A DNA stretch of 64,000 bases from Abiotrophia sp. HMSC24B09 (GTDB lineage: Bacteria > Bacillota > Bacilli > Lactobacillales > Aerococcaceae), in assembly GCF_001815865.1 (NCBI RefSeq), contig NZ_KV822203.1, positions 131,773-195,772 of the forward strand. The letters run 5' to 3'. Positions 34,219 to 42,544 of the stretch are shown piece by piece. The notes under the pieces are model-generated. The model did no database searches and was not told the DNA's origin. It saw only the letters and a list, made by a program, of their open reading frames with translations. Position numbers and translations under genes: made by a program. How positions within the stretch are numbered: position 1 is the first letter of the stretch; each line of letters begins with the position of its first letter.

Positions 34219-34264
34219 GGTTGGCCTCCTTTCTAGAAAGTGAGAGGATAAGAAGCTCCTCTTA

Positions 34265-34293
34265 CAAAGCGAGGCCCCACACGGGGGCCTCCT
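34265..34293 (-). terminator. Terminator of the NDH-2 gene
   Basis: GAGGCCCC (34271-34278) and GGGGCCTC (34284-34291) pair, followed by GCTTTG on the minus strand; a modest T-run. Confidence 0.7.
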
Positions 34294-34308
34294 TATTTAC
34301 TTGATTTT

Positions 34309-36309
34309 TTAGGCTGGTGGACCATAGTGGTGACTGGTGCGGCCATAGAGCCAACGATCCAGCTTCTTACCTAACCAAGGCATTACCCAGTAGTCCAGAC
34401 CAAAGGCCCGACCCGAGCCATTCATAAGGGCGATGGCAACTGGAATAAACCAGATGTTAACCCAGTAGAACATACCTGAGAGGCAGAACATAGTAACCAA
34501 GAGTACAGTCCCAGCATTGATTAACCAGACGAAAAGACCTGCAATCAAGGCCAAGCCGATTAAGATTTCCATAACGGTCATGAATTTCTGCATGAAGAGA
34601 GCCACGTCGCGGTTAGGCACGAAGAAGCGCATAATAGCCGCAAACCAATCTGGCATACCGTCTAAGACTGGTTTTGGACTTTCCCCATAAGCGTAGCTGA
34701 GGCCGAAGACCGCATGGCTGGCTTGAGCGACTGCCCCGCCGGCAGAACTAGCTGCAGAACTCATTGCTTCAGAGGCCCCAGAAGTCACGGCAGAAGATAC
34801 AGAGCTAACGGCTTCAGAAGCGCCAGAGGTCACAACCGATGACACAGAGCTAGCTGCCTCAGAGGCCCCAGAAGTCACAGCTGATGCTGCAGCATTTGCA
34901 GTTTCTTGTAACCAGGCAAATGGGAAGACAACTTTGTCCCCAAACCAGTTAGTGGTTCCCCAGAGACCGAAGGCCTTCTTAAGCCCTTCTAAGAGCCAAA
35001 CAGACCCATAGAAGAAACGCAATGGCACGGACCAGAGGATGTTACCGTGAGCAGCTAAATGCCCGCGGAAAATGTTGCGTTTGTCCTTAATCTTGAAGAA
35101 CTCATGACGGACATAGGTCCACATGTAGTAGAAGGAACGAATGGTGAAGAAGTAGAGCACATTGACTAAGTGCTTCATCAACATAGCGAAGAAGCCAGTC
35201 AAATGCCATTTGCCCATGAGGAAGGCCACCCCGTAACGGGAGCCAATAGAGACCATAAAGCCATCGTATTTACCCTTGTAGGCGTGTTTCTCAGTTCCTT
35301 TGATATCGGCAATGATGTTGTGGGCCGCGGTTTCCCCAGTTTGTTCAGCTGCCTGAACGATTTGAGGCGTTGGACGACCGCCTTCATTTGGATCTTCATA
35401 GTAAACCAAGTCCCCTACCACATAGATACCTGGGTGGTCCTTAGCTTCCATGTATTGGTCTGCTACCAGACGGTTAGCACGGCCCGTTTCTAAACCAAAG
35501 ACCTTAGCTTCAGTATTACCTTGCACCCCGGCGGTCCAAATCGTAGTATAGCTGTCGATGGTCTTGCCTGACGCTAACTCTACGTTATGCTTGTTAACAG
35601 CTTGAATCCCGTCACCAGTTGAGACTTTGATACCGACTTTGGTCATGTAACGCATGGCCTTGTCTTGTTCCTTGTCAGTCACCATAGCCAAGATTTTTGG
35701 CGCGGCTTCTACCAAATGAACAGAGAATTCTTCTTCATCTAAGTGGTAATCCTTCGCTAGGCGAGGAACCCATTCGATCAGCTCACCGACCATTTCAACC
35801 CCAGTAAAGCCTGCACCGCAGACGATGAAGCTGAGTAAGGCACGACGTTTAGCTTGGTTAGGTTCGTGTTCGGCCTTGGCACAGCATTCCTTGATGTGAG
35901 CTCGAATGCGCTCTGCTGCCGCCAGTGACCAGAGGGTAAAGCCATTTTCCTTAACACCTGCGACGCCGAAGTCGTTAGCTTCGCCACCCATGGCTAAAAT
36001 CAAATAATCATAATGATAGCTGTAGCTTTCACCTTGGACTGTCTTAGTGGCTTCATCAATCCCGACAACCGTGTCTGTTACTAATTGTACTTTTTTGTAT
36101 TTGTTGAAGATACGTTGTAAGTCATACTTGACCGCGTTAGCTTCCACACGTCCCCCCGCTACCTCATGCAATTCAGTCATGTAGGTATGGTAGGCATGCT
36201 TATCTACCAAAGTAATCTTAACATCCGCGTCATTCTTGAAGGTCTTGCCCAACTTACGGGCGGCCGAGATACCGGCATAACCGGCACCGACAATGACGAT
36301 TTCTTTCAC
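34309..36309 (-). CDS. ndh2: Type II NADH dehydrogenase with C-terminal membrane domain
   Basis: This non-pumping NADH:quinone oxidoreductase delivers electrons to the quinone pool. N-terminal FAD motif VGAGYAGISAARKLG, NAD motif CGAGFTGVEMVGELIE (about 165) and YVVGDLVYYEDP (about 300) are clear. After about residue 400 come hydrophobic segments, then a low-complexity block repeating VTSGASEA...SSVSS (about 480-525), then a DoxX-like four-helix region. I prefer the GTG at 36309, eight bases from AGGAG; the GTG at 36318 and TTG at 36315 are inside or next to that site. It resembles Ndh2 of the Listeria system, which is also membrane-fused. Confidence 0.88.
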   Translation of the reverse strand: MKEIVIVGAGYAGISAARKLGKTFKNDADVKITLVDKHAYHTYMTELHEVAGGRVEANAVKYDLQRIFNKYKKVQLVTDTVVGIDEATKTVQGESYSYHYDYLILAMGGEANDFGVAGVKENGFTLWSLAAAERIRAHIKECCAKAEHEPNQAKRRALLSFIVCGAGFTGVEMVGELIEWVPRLAKDYHLDEEEFSVHLVEAAPKILAMVTDKEQDKAMRYMTKVGIKVSTGDGIQAVNKHNVELASGKTIDSYTTIWTAGVQGNTEAKVFGLETGRANRLVADQYMEAKDHPGIYVVGDLVYYEDPNEGGRPTPQIVQAAEQTGETAAHNIIADIKGTEKHAYKGKYDGFMVSIGSRYGVAFLMGKWHLTGFFAMLMKHLVNVLYFFTIRSFYYMWTYVRHEFFKIKDKRNIFRGHLAAHGNILWSVPLRFFYGSVWLLEGLKKAFGLWGTTNWFGDKVVFPFAWLQETANAAASAVTSGASEAASSVSSVVTSGASEAVSSVSSAVTSGASEAMSSAASSAGGAVAQASHAVFGLSYAYGESPKPVLDGMPDWFAAIMRFFVPNRDVALFMQKFMTVMEILIGLALIAGLFVWLINAGTVLLVTMFCLSGMFYWVNIWFIPVAIALMNGSGRAFGLDYWVMPWLGKKLDRWLYGRTSHHYGPPA

Positions 36310-36414
36310 GCTCAACACTCCTCACTCTATTTTTTGATACTATACATTATACGGCTAAAAGCCTATTTTCTCAACGATTATCGACTTTTTGCTAAATATT
36401 TCCCATTACTATCC

Positions 36415-37131
36415 TTAAAGATAGTGCTTCAATTGTGCCAGTTCTTCTGGCTTAAGCGGCCGATAGGCACCAGGGGCTAGGTCCTGGTCTAGGACTAGGT
36501 GGCCCATGCGCAGACGGTGAAGCTGCGTCACCTTGACACCTACCGACAGGAACATCTTCTTGACTTGGTGGAACTTGCCCTCCCGAATGGTCAGGCGAGC
36601 CCGACTTTCTAGCGGACCAGAGGCCTCAATTACCAAGTGGGCTGGCGCACAGGGCTGATCCTGATCAATCAGAATGCCTTGGGCAAAACTAGCCACATGG
36701 TCCTGACTTAGCGGTCCATTGACCACTACCTGGTATTCCTTTTCCACATGGTATTGGGGATGCAACATGCGATAACCCAAAGGGCCGTTGGTGGTCAGAA
36801 AGACCAGGCCGGTGGTAGAACGGTCTAAACGGCCTACCGGATATAGGCCTGGTGCCTGATCTTGAGGAGCCAGGCAGTCAATGACCGTAGTGAAGCGGTT
36901 ATCCGTGACTGCCGTTAAGACTCCCTGAGGCTTATGTAATAGCCAATAGGTCTCAGCCGGCTGGGTCAAGATTCTTCCCTGGACTTTGATTTCTTGCAAG
37001 CCAGGATCCACATTACGGTTGGGGCGACGTTCCACTTGGCCATCGACTTGTACCTGACAACTCTTGAGTAGTCGCTTAACTTGATTACGGGAACCTAGTC
37101 CCGCCTGATTCATGACTTGATCCAGACGCAT
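36415..37131 (-). CDS. Pseudouridine synthase, RsuA family
   Basis: The 238-residue protein has an S4 RNA-binding domain (MRLDQVMNQAGLGSRNQVKRLLKS) and the RsuA-type catalytic core with GRLDRSTTGLVFLTT around the catalytic Asp (about 100-114). LLHKPQGVLTA precedes it. It isomerises uridine in rRNA; whether it acts on 16S (RsuA) or 23S (RluB/E/F) cannot be told. The gene ends two bases before the DUF421 gene ends its stretch, so it may be co-transcribed. Confidence 0.9.
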   Translation of the reverse strand: MRLDQVMNQAGLGSRNQVKRLLKSCQVQVDGQVERRPNRNVDPGLQEIKVQGRILTQPAETYWLLHKPQGVLTAVTDNRFTTVIDCLAPQDQAPGLYPVGRLDRSTTGLVFLTTNGPLGYRMLHPQYHVEKEYQVVVNGPLSQDHVASFAQGILIDQDQPCAPAHLVIEASGPLESRARLTIREGKFHQVKKMFLSVGVKVTQLHRLRMGHLVLDQDLAPGAYRPLKPEELAQLKHYL

Positions 37132-37133
37132 GG

Positions 37134-37766
37134 CTAGTATTCCACTATGGTGATGTTACCATCAATATATTCTGCCAAGAAAATCTTGGCCACATCTTCT
37201 TGCCCTGCCTCGGCAATAGCTTGCATCAGCCATTCTTCGGTCTTGTCAATAGAATCCAGGGTTTTGTATTGAATATGCCCGTCTGTAATTAGCGGATACT
37301 TAGGATTTTCCTCACCATAAACCACAATATTGAGGCTGCCATTTTGTTCAATCACAGCCCGTTTAACCTTCTTGATAGAGTAGATATTCTGACTACGCAA
37401 TTTGAAGGCCAAATCTTGAGCTGTTAGACCTGCTGCTCGTGTCGCCTCCACATCGATGACGCCACGGCTAATCAAATCCGTTGGTTCCCCATCAATGGTC
37501 TTCTTAAGAAGTTGGTTGTGGGTTTTCAGCCATTTAAAGCTCAGAACTAGCACTAACCAAATCATGAGAATAATTAAAAATTGCAGGATAGAAATACCAG
37601 GGTTATAAATAACCCCACCAATAATGCCCCCTAGGACATAGTTTTGGACCTGGTCACTGGCCGAAGCCGGCGCCAAATTGCCCTTACCTGTCAAATTAAT
37701 GACTACAACCAAGGCCAACACGCCTAAGGCTAGCTTAATGGCGATATCTAAAAAATTTAATGTCAT
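37134..37766 (-). CDS. DUF421 (YetF-type) membrane protein
   Basis: The 210-residue protein has three hydrophobic N-terminal helices and a cytoplasmic C-terminal domain with SRGVIDVEATRAAGLTAQDLAFKLRSQNIYSIKKVKRAVIEQNGSL-like pattern, the hallmark of DUF421 (YetF). The function is unknown; YetF-type proteins are membrane-associated. It follows the DUF3290 gene with an ATGA overlap, a conserved pair in Lactobacillales, suggesting a complex. It is 2 bp from the pseudouridine synthase gene. Confidence 0.88.
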   Translation of the reverse strand: MTLNFLDIAIKLALGVLALVVVINLTGKGNLAPASASDQVQNYVLGGIIGGVIYNPGISILQFLIILMIWLVLVLSFKWLKTHNQLLKKTIDGEPTDLISRGVIDVEATRAAGLTAQDLAFKLRSQNIYSIKKVKRAVIEQNGSLNIVVYGEENPKYPLITDGHIQYKTLDSIDKTEEWLMQAIAEAGQEDVAKIFLAEYIDGNITIVEY

Positions 37767-38212
37767 GGCTTTACCTCCACCAATTCGATCTTAGGCAGCT
37801 GAACTGCCATTTCCTCAAGGATATAGTGTCCTTCTCTATCGATGATAGTCCGATAGTAGCGGTCACCGGATTTGATAATGCCTCCGTCGGCCGCTGCTTC
37901 CGTATTAAGATAGAGCAATTCGGGCTTAGTCCCCAAATCTTCAGCCACCTGTTCCATCAAGTGACTAGCCCCTGAATATTGGCTAATGGCTGCTTGCTTA
38001 GCTTGCGCATCTTGCCAACGAGTCCCAGCTAAAATAAAGAAGCAGATAATCCCAATAATAGCTAATTCACGGTACTTAGAATCCTTGTTGCGATGGTAGT
38101 AAAACCATATAGCCAAGCCAATTAAGATAGCCAAGCCAACGAAAATGGTCAATTGGAGCCAGTCCGTTATATTAATTCGACTCTTCATATAGTCATAAGA
38201 ATAGAATTTCAT
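37763..38212 (-). CDS. DUF3290 family membrane protein
   Basis: The 149 residues have two N-terminal helices (LQLTIFVGLAILIGLAIWFYYH and LAIIGIICFFILAGTRW) and an extracytoplasmic part with AQAKQAAISQYSG and GDRYYRTI. This fits DUF3290. It overlaps the DUF421 gene by 4 bp and precedes it, the usual arrangement. Confidence 0.85.
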   Translation of the reverse strand: MKFYSYDYMKSRINITDWLQLTIFVGLAILIGLAIWFYYHRNKDSKYRELAIIGIICFFILAGTRWQDAQAKQAAISQYSGASHLMEQVAEDLGTKPELLYLNTEAAADGGIIKSGDRYYRTIIDREGHYILEEMAVQLPKIELVEVKP

Positions 38213-38267
38213 GCCATAACCTCCTTACGCTACACTATTATAGCGTAAAGCAAAGGTATGGACAAGC

Positions 38268-39119
38268 TTACAAACTCCGTAAAACTAGGCTAATGCCATT
38301 GCTATCGGTTACTTGCCAGCCCCCTTCTAGAGCTTGCACTTTAGCCCCCAAATCTTGGGCGCGCTTGACGATTGCGGCCTCTTCTTGAGGCGAGCTAGCG
38401 ACAATACTAAAATGCTTAAGTCCTGCTTGGTCTGGTTCTTGTGGCGCTAGACGGCTACCTGCCCATTGGTTGGCAGCTAACTGGTGGTGATAGGTCCCAG
38501 ATGACATCCAAGCCGCTGAAGACATCTGGAATTTAGTCTCCATACCTAAGACTTGGTTCCACCAGACGGCCGCTCGCTTACTATCTTGGACACTGAGGTG
38601 AATATGACCAATACGAGAGCCTTCGGGCATTTTATAAGGGCCATCAAGTGGCTTGGCGCTGTCGTAGACGCCTTGACCGTCCATTTCTAGGGTCACGCCT
38701 GGGATGCGCCCGTCCGATTCAATCTCCCATTGGCTTACCGGTTTATCGCGATAGACTTCAATGCCATTGCCTTCCGGATCCTCTAGGTAAATGGCCTCAG
38801 AGTAGCCATGGTCTGAAGCCCCAATCAGTGGCAGGGCCTGCTTGATGGCATGAACGAGGAAAGTCCCCAAGTCCTCTCGGCTTGGTAGGAGATAGGCCAC
38901 GTGATAGAGGCCATAACGGGCTTGGCTTTCCTGTGGCGCGCTCACTGCTTCTAGGTAAAGCAGAGGCCGGTCACTGCCTTGGATGCCCAAGCCCACTCGC
39001 TCAGGGCTTTCTTCTAAGATAGCCATCCCTAAAGCCTGCTGATAGAAGGCCACCATATAGGGCAAATTAATCACATTGAGTGTGACAGATTCTAAATCAA
39101 AAGTTTCTTGATACATCAT
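38268..39119 (-). CDS. VOC-family protein with two glyoxalase/dioxygenase-like modules (CatE-like)
   Basis: The 283-residue protein has two VOC domains: an N-terminal one (LESVTLNVINLPYMVAFYQQALGM and EDPEGNGIEVYRDKP) and a C-terminal one (IGHIHLSVQDSKRAAVWWNQVLGMETKF). Metal ligands could be the His/Glu in HVAYLLPS, EVYRDKP and HLSVQ. CatE-like proteins are ring-cleaving dioxygenase relatives, but substrate and reaction are unknown. It is monocistronic. Confidence 0.82.
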   Translation of the reverse strand: MMYQETFDLESVTLNVINLPYMVAFYQQALGMAILEESPERVGLGIQGSDRPLLYLEAVSAPQESQARYGLYHVAYLLPSREDLGTFLVHAIKQALPLIGASDHGYSEAIYLEDPEGNGIEVYRDKPVSQWEIESDGRIPGVTLEMDGQGVYDSAKPLDGPYKMPEGSRIGHIHLSVQDSKRAAVWWNQVLGMETKFQMSSAAWMSSGTYHHQLAANQWAGSRLAPQEPDQAGLKHFSIVASSPQEEAAIVKRAQDLGAKVQALEGGWQVTDSNGISLVLRSL

Positions 39120-39384
39120 AAACTCCTTTCGTTGGGATAGAGAGATAAAGACATCTATATTATAAGAAGCTTACCCTAGTAAAAACTAGTAGGCACTTTT
39201 CATAGACTGACTATCTTTTAGGATAGAATTAAGTCCCTATAAGCCTAGGTTTTGACCTCGTCCTAGAACTTTCTAGCCTTCTTCACACTTTCTTTATATT
39301 CTCAAGGCTTGACCCGGCCAAAAATTCCTAGCCTAGACCCTGGCTTCATGTTAAAATATGGAGGACTAAGAAAGGAGCCCTGCC

Positions 39385-40215
39385 ATGCATCACGCAGCCT
39401 ATTTTTACCTAGAAATGCATACCCATGAATTAACTGTCCCTTATACCAACAAACCCCGTCGCATTCGGGTCCTCCTACCTAAGGATTACCAGAAGAACGA
39501 GAACAAGTCCTACCCTGTTCTCTACTTCCATGACGGCCAGAATGTCTTCTACAGCCGCGAATCCTTCAGTGGCCACTCCTGGAAAATTATTCCAGCCATT
39601 AAGAAGAATCCTGACATCCCCCAAATGATTGTGGTCGGGATTGACAATGATAACGAAAACCGCCTCAACGAATATTCACCTTGGCCTTTCACCAACACCC
39701 CGATTCCTGAAGGAATGCGCCTTGGGGGCAAGGGCCTGAATTATGCTGACTTCGTCATGAATGTAGTCAAGCCTTTTATCGATAGCCACTACCGGACCAA
39801 GCCTGACAAACGCCACACAGCCATGGCCGGCTCTTCCTTGGGCGGCAATATCACCCAATTTATGGGCTTGGAATATGCGGACCAGATTGGTAACCTAGGG
39901 GTCTTCTCTAGTGCCTCCTGGTTAACCGTCGAAGCCTTCAATCGCTACATTAGCCGTCAAAAGCTAGACCCTAGCCAACGCATCTTTATCCAAGTGGGGA
40001 CCCAGGAAGGGGACGACACCGACCGCGACCTGACCCACGGTAACATGAAGCAAATCTACATCAACGCCTCCCTCAGCTACTATCAACAATTACTGGCTGG
40101 CGGCATGCCCCAGGACCGACTCCAGCTAATTATTGCGGCTGATGCCACCCACAGTGAAGAAGCCTGGGCAACCTATCTACCCGATTGCCTACGTTTCCTA
40201 AGCGAAGAATGGTAG
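39385..40215 (+). CDS. Alpha/beta hydrolase, esterase D-type
   Basis: The 276-residue cytoplasmic hydrolase has the oxyanion/HDG region VLYFHDGQNVFY (about 48-59) and the nucleophile elbow AMAGSSLGGN (about 147-156). Possible Asp and His partners are VGTQEGDDTD and ATHSEEAW. This resembles the esterase D/enterochelin-esterase fold. It is 41 bp before an ATP-grasp gene, a pair I recall in other Lactobacillales. The preceding 39120-39384 gap has no gene. The ribosome site is AAAGGAGCCCTGCC. Confidence 0.82.
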   Translation: MHHAAYFYLEMHTHELTVPYTNKPRRIRVLLPKDYQKNENKSYPVLYFHDGQNVFYSRESFSGHSWKIIPAIKKNPDIPQMIVVGIDNDNENRLNEYSPWPFTNTPIPEGMRLGGKGLNYADFVMNVVKPFIDSHYRTKPDKRHTAMAGSSLGGNITQFMGLEYADQIGNLGVFSSASWLTVEAFNRYISRQKLDPSQRIFIQVGTQEGDDTDRDLTHGNMKQIYINASLSYYQQLLAGGMPQDRLQLIIAADATHSEEAWATYLPDCLRFLSEEW

Positions 40216-40255
40216 GCTAAAGGTCCCTGACCCTAGCAGAAAGGATTGATTCCCT

Positions 40256-41422
40256 ATGAACTATATTGTTATTTCTCCCTACTACCCTGCTAACTTCCAG
40301 CCCTTTTCCTATAAGTTACGTCAACATGGCGTCAATGTCCTAGGGATTGGCCAGGAACCTTATGACCAACTCAACGATGAGCTCAAAGCGACCCTGACTG
40401 AATACTTCCGGGTGGATAATCTGGAAGACCTGGACCAAGTCACTCGTGCGGTTGCCTTCTTCTTCCACAAGTATGGACCGATCGACCGTATTGAGTCCCA
40501 CAATGAATACTGGCTGGAATTAGATGCTGGTCTGCGTCAGCAGTTCAATATCTTTGGCGTCAAACCCCAAGATTTGGCCAAAACTAAGTACAAGTCCGTC
40601 ATGAAGGAATACTTCCGCAAGGCTGGCGTACCGGTCGTGGACGGTCGCGTGGTTAGCCAGACTTCAGAAATCGATGCCGCCGTCCAAGACTTAGGCCTGC
40701 CACTGATTGCTAAACCCGATAATGGCGTGGGGGCTGCCGCTACCTACAAACTCATGACGCCAGAAGATGTGGCCCAATTCAAGGCTACTTGGGGCGAGTC
40801 CACTTCTTACTTCCTGGAGCAGTTTGTCTCCTATCCAACGGTGACGACTTTTGATGGTCTGATTGATGCCGAGGGTAATATTGTCTTCGAAACCGGTCTG
40901 ACCTACTACTACCCACCACTGGAATTAGTCTTGGAGCGTAAGGACAATGCCTTCTATATTGAGAAGGAACTCCATCCTAAGTTGCGTGAATATGGCCATG
41001 CCATCATCAAGTCCTTCGGCATGAAGGAGCGCTTCTTCCATATCGAATTCTTCCGGACGCCGGACGATGACTTTATCGCCATTGAATACAACAACCGCCC
41101 AGCCGGTGGCTTCTGTATCGACATCTACAACTATGCCCATGATATTGACCTCTACGATTATTGGGCTAAGCTAGTGACAGGCCAAGAACTGCCAAAGCAG
41201 ACCGCCCATGGTCGCTACTGCCTGGCGGTAGCCCGTCGCGATGAGCATACTTATGTGGCCAGCCACCAAGACATCCTGGATCGATTCGCTGACCAGATCA
41301 AGATGACTGCCCGCATTCCGCAGGCTTTCGCTGATTTACTTGGGGACAGTCTCTATGTCATGACGACCCCTTCCCGTCAAGTTGTTGATGATATGGTCCG
41401 TTTTGTCGGCCAACGCGTCTAA
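40256..41422 (+). CDS. ATP-grasp domain ligase
   Basis: The 388-residue protein has an ATP-grasp core: TKYKSVMKEYFRKAGVPVVDG, LIAKPDNGVGAAATYKL (ATP loop, about 142-158) and HIEFFRTPDDDFIAIEYNNRPAGG with Mg-binding Glu and Asn (about 260-283). ATP-grasp enzymes join carboxylates to amines or thiols. The substrates are unknown; carbamoyl-phosphate synthase large subunit-like and peptide-ligase relatives are possible. It follows the esterase gene, perhaps in one pathway. Confidence 0.82.
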   Translation: MNYIVISPYYPANFQPFSYKLRQHGVNVLGIGQEPYDQLNDELKATLTEYFRVDNLEDLDQVTRAVAFFFHKYGPIDRIESHNEYWLELDAGLRQQFNIFGVKPQDLAKTKYKSVMKEYFRKAGVPVVDGRVVSQTSEIDAAVQDLGLPLIAKPDNGVGAAATYKLMTPEDVAQFKATWGESTSYFLEQFVSYPTVTTFDGLIDAEGNIVFETGLTYYYPPLELVLERKDNAFYIEKELHPKLREYGHAIIKSFGMKERFFHIEFFRTPDDDFIAIEYNNRPAGGFCIDIYNYAHDIDLYDYWAKLVTGQELPKQTAHGRYCLAVARRDEHTYVASHQDILDRFADQIKMTARIPQAFADLLGDSLYVMTTPSRQVVDDMVRFVGQRV

Positions 41423-41436
41423 GCATCTCAAATATT

Positions 41437-41459
41437 AGGGGGCTTCTGCCCCCTTTTTC
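41437..41459 (+). terminator. Terminator of the esterase-ATP-grasp unit
   Basis: GGGGGC (41438-41443), four-base loop, GCCCCC, then TTTTTC. Confidence 0.85.
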
Positions 41460-41482
41460 TTCACTAGAAAGGATTCCTCAAC

Positions 41483-42481
41483 ATGTACATTCACCAAGCC
41501 ATTCTCCACATCCTGGATAAGGATGCTGGTAATCTCTTCCTATCCCAGGAAGCCATGGACTTATCCTCGCCCCTGATTCGGACCTACCTGGATAAGCTCC
41601 TGACCAAGGTCCAAAAGGCAGAACCCAAACGCGCTAAGCTTGAAGTTGACAGCGCCCTCTGGACTAGTCTCAAGGATGACCAAGTCAGCCTGATTGACAA
41701 ATCCACTAGCCTAGCCGATAAGCTCTTCGATTTGATTGGGCCAGCAGAAGAAATCGCCGCTGCCGACTATCTCTTCTTCGAGGCTAGCGATGACCATGAA
41801 CAGCGCTATTTTGGCCTGATACGCCTGGACTACTCCAGTCAGGTCACCCATTTCCTATCGGCCGAATCGCAATTAGTCAATCAACTGGTCATGCACCACG
41901 CCATTCTCCCAAGCCCCACCCAGACGCCATCGGAATTCTTCTTGCTGAACTTGGCCACTGGTGACTACCAAATTCTAGAGAAGCAATATGTCATCGAAGG
42001 CAAACGCTGCCTCTACCTATCCGAACGCATTTTGGAAATCGCCCCACCTCAAGCAGCGCCGCAGCAAATCAAGCAAATCAAAAAGGCGGTCGCCGACACC
42101 GCCAAGCAATTTGACCAAGAACCTTATCAGGCCCTGGCAACTACTCAAAAGGTTATTCTGCAACAGTTAGAAGAGGACCATGTCATCAATGCAGAAGAAA
42201 TCACCCGTCAGGTCTTCAAGGGCAATCTAGGCGCCCAGGACGCGGCGCGCGAGGCCCTAGTCAAAAGAGAAGTCCCAACCAACATTGCAGTCAACAACGT
42301 GCCCAAGTATGAGAAGAAGTACGCCAAGCAAAAATTCAAGCTGGCCAATGGCATCGAGCTCATGGTGCCAACTGAGCTCTATGATGACCCTGAAGTCATT
42401 GAGTTCATTAACAATCCAGACGGCTCTATTTCCGTTATGATTAAAAATGTCGAAACCATTGTCAATGCCTTTAACGGCTAA
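41483..42481 (+). CDS. Nucleoid-associated protein (NdpA/YejK-like)
   Basis: The 332-residue protein begins MYIHQAILHILDKDAG and contains SLADKLFDLI, RYFGLIRLDYSSQVTHF and the C-terminal KLANGIELMVPTELYDDP, matching the 37-kDa nucleoid-associated family (PF04245) seen across Lactobacillales. The role is probably DNA-binding or phage-related; little is known in Gram-positives. The ribosome site AAAGGATTCCTCAAC is close to its ATG. Confidence 0.8.
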   Translation: MYIHQAILHILDKDAGNLFLSQEAMDLSSPLIRTYLDKLLTKVQKAEPKRAKLEVDSALWTSLKDDQVSLIDKSTSLADKLFDLIGPAEEIAAADYLFFEASDDHEQRYFGLIRLDYSSQVTHFLSAESQLVNQLVMHHAILPSPTQTPSEFFLLNLATGDYQILEKQYVIEGKRCLYLSERILEIAPPQAAPQQIKQIKKAVADTAKQFDQEPYQALATTQKVILQQLEEDHVINAEEITRQVFKGNLGAQDAAREALVKREVPTNIAVNNVPKYEKKYAKQKFKLANGIELMVPTELYDDPEVIEFINNPDGSISVMIKNVETIVNAFNG

Positions 42482-42482
42482 G

Positions 42483-42537
42483 AAAAAAGCCTCTGGCTGA
42501 TGGCTCCAATGCCATCGGTCAGGGGCTTTTTTATTAT
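42483..42537. terminator. Bidirectional terminator between 41483 gene and pepO
   Basis: AAAAAAGCCTCTGGCTGATGGC and GCCATCGGTCAGGGGCTTTTTT form a long stem of 16 bp or more between convergent genes, with T-runs both ways. Confidence 0.9.
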
Positions 42538-42544
42538 CTTGAGA

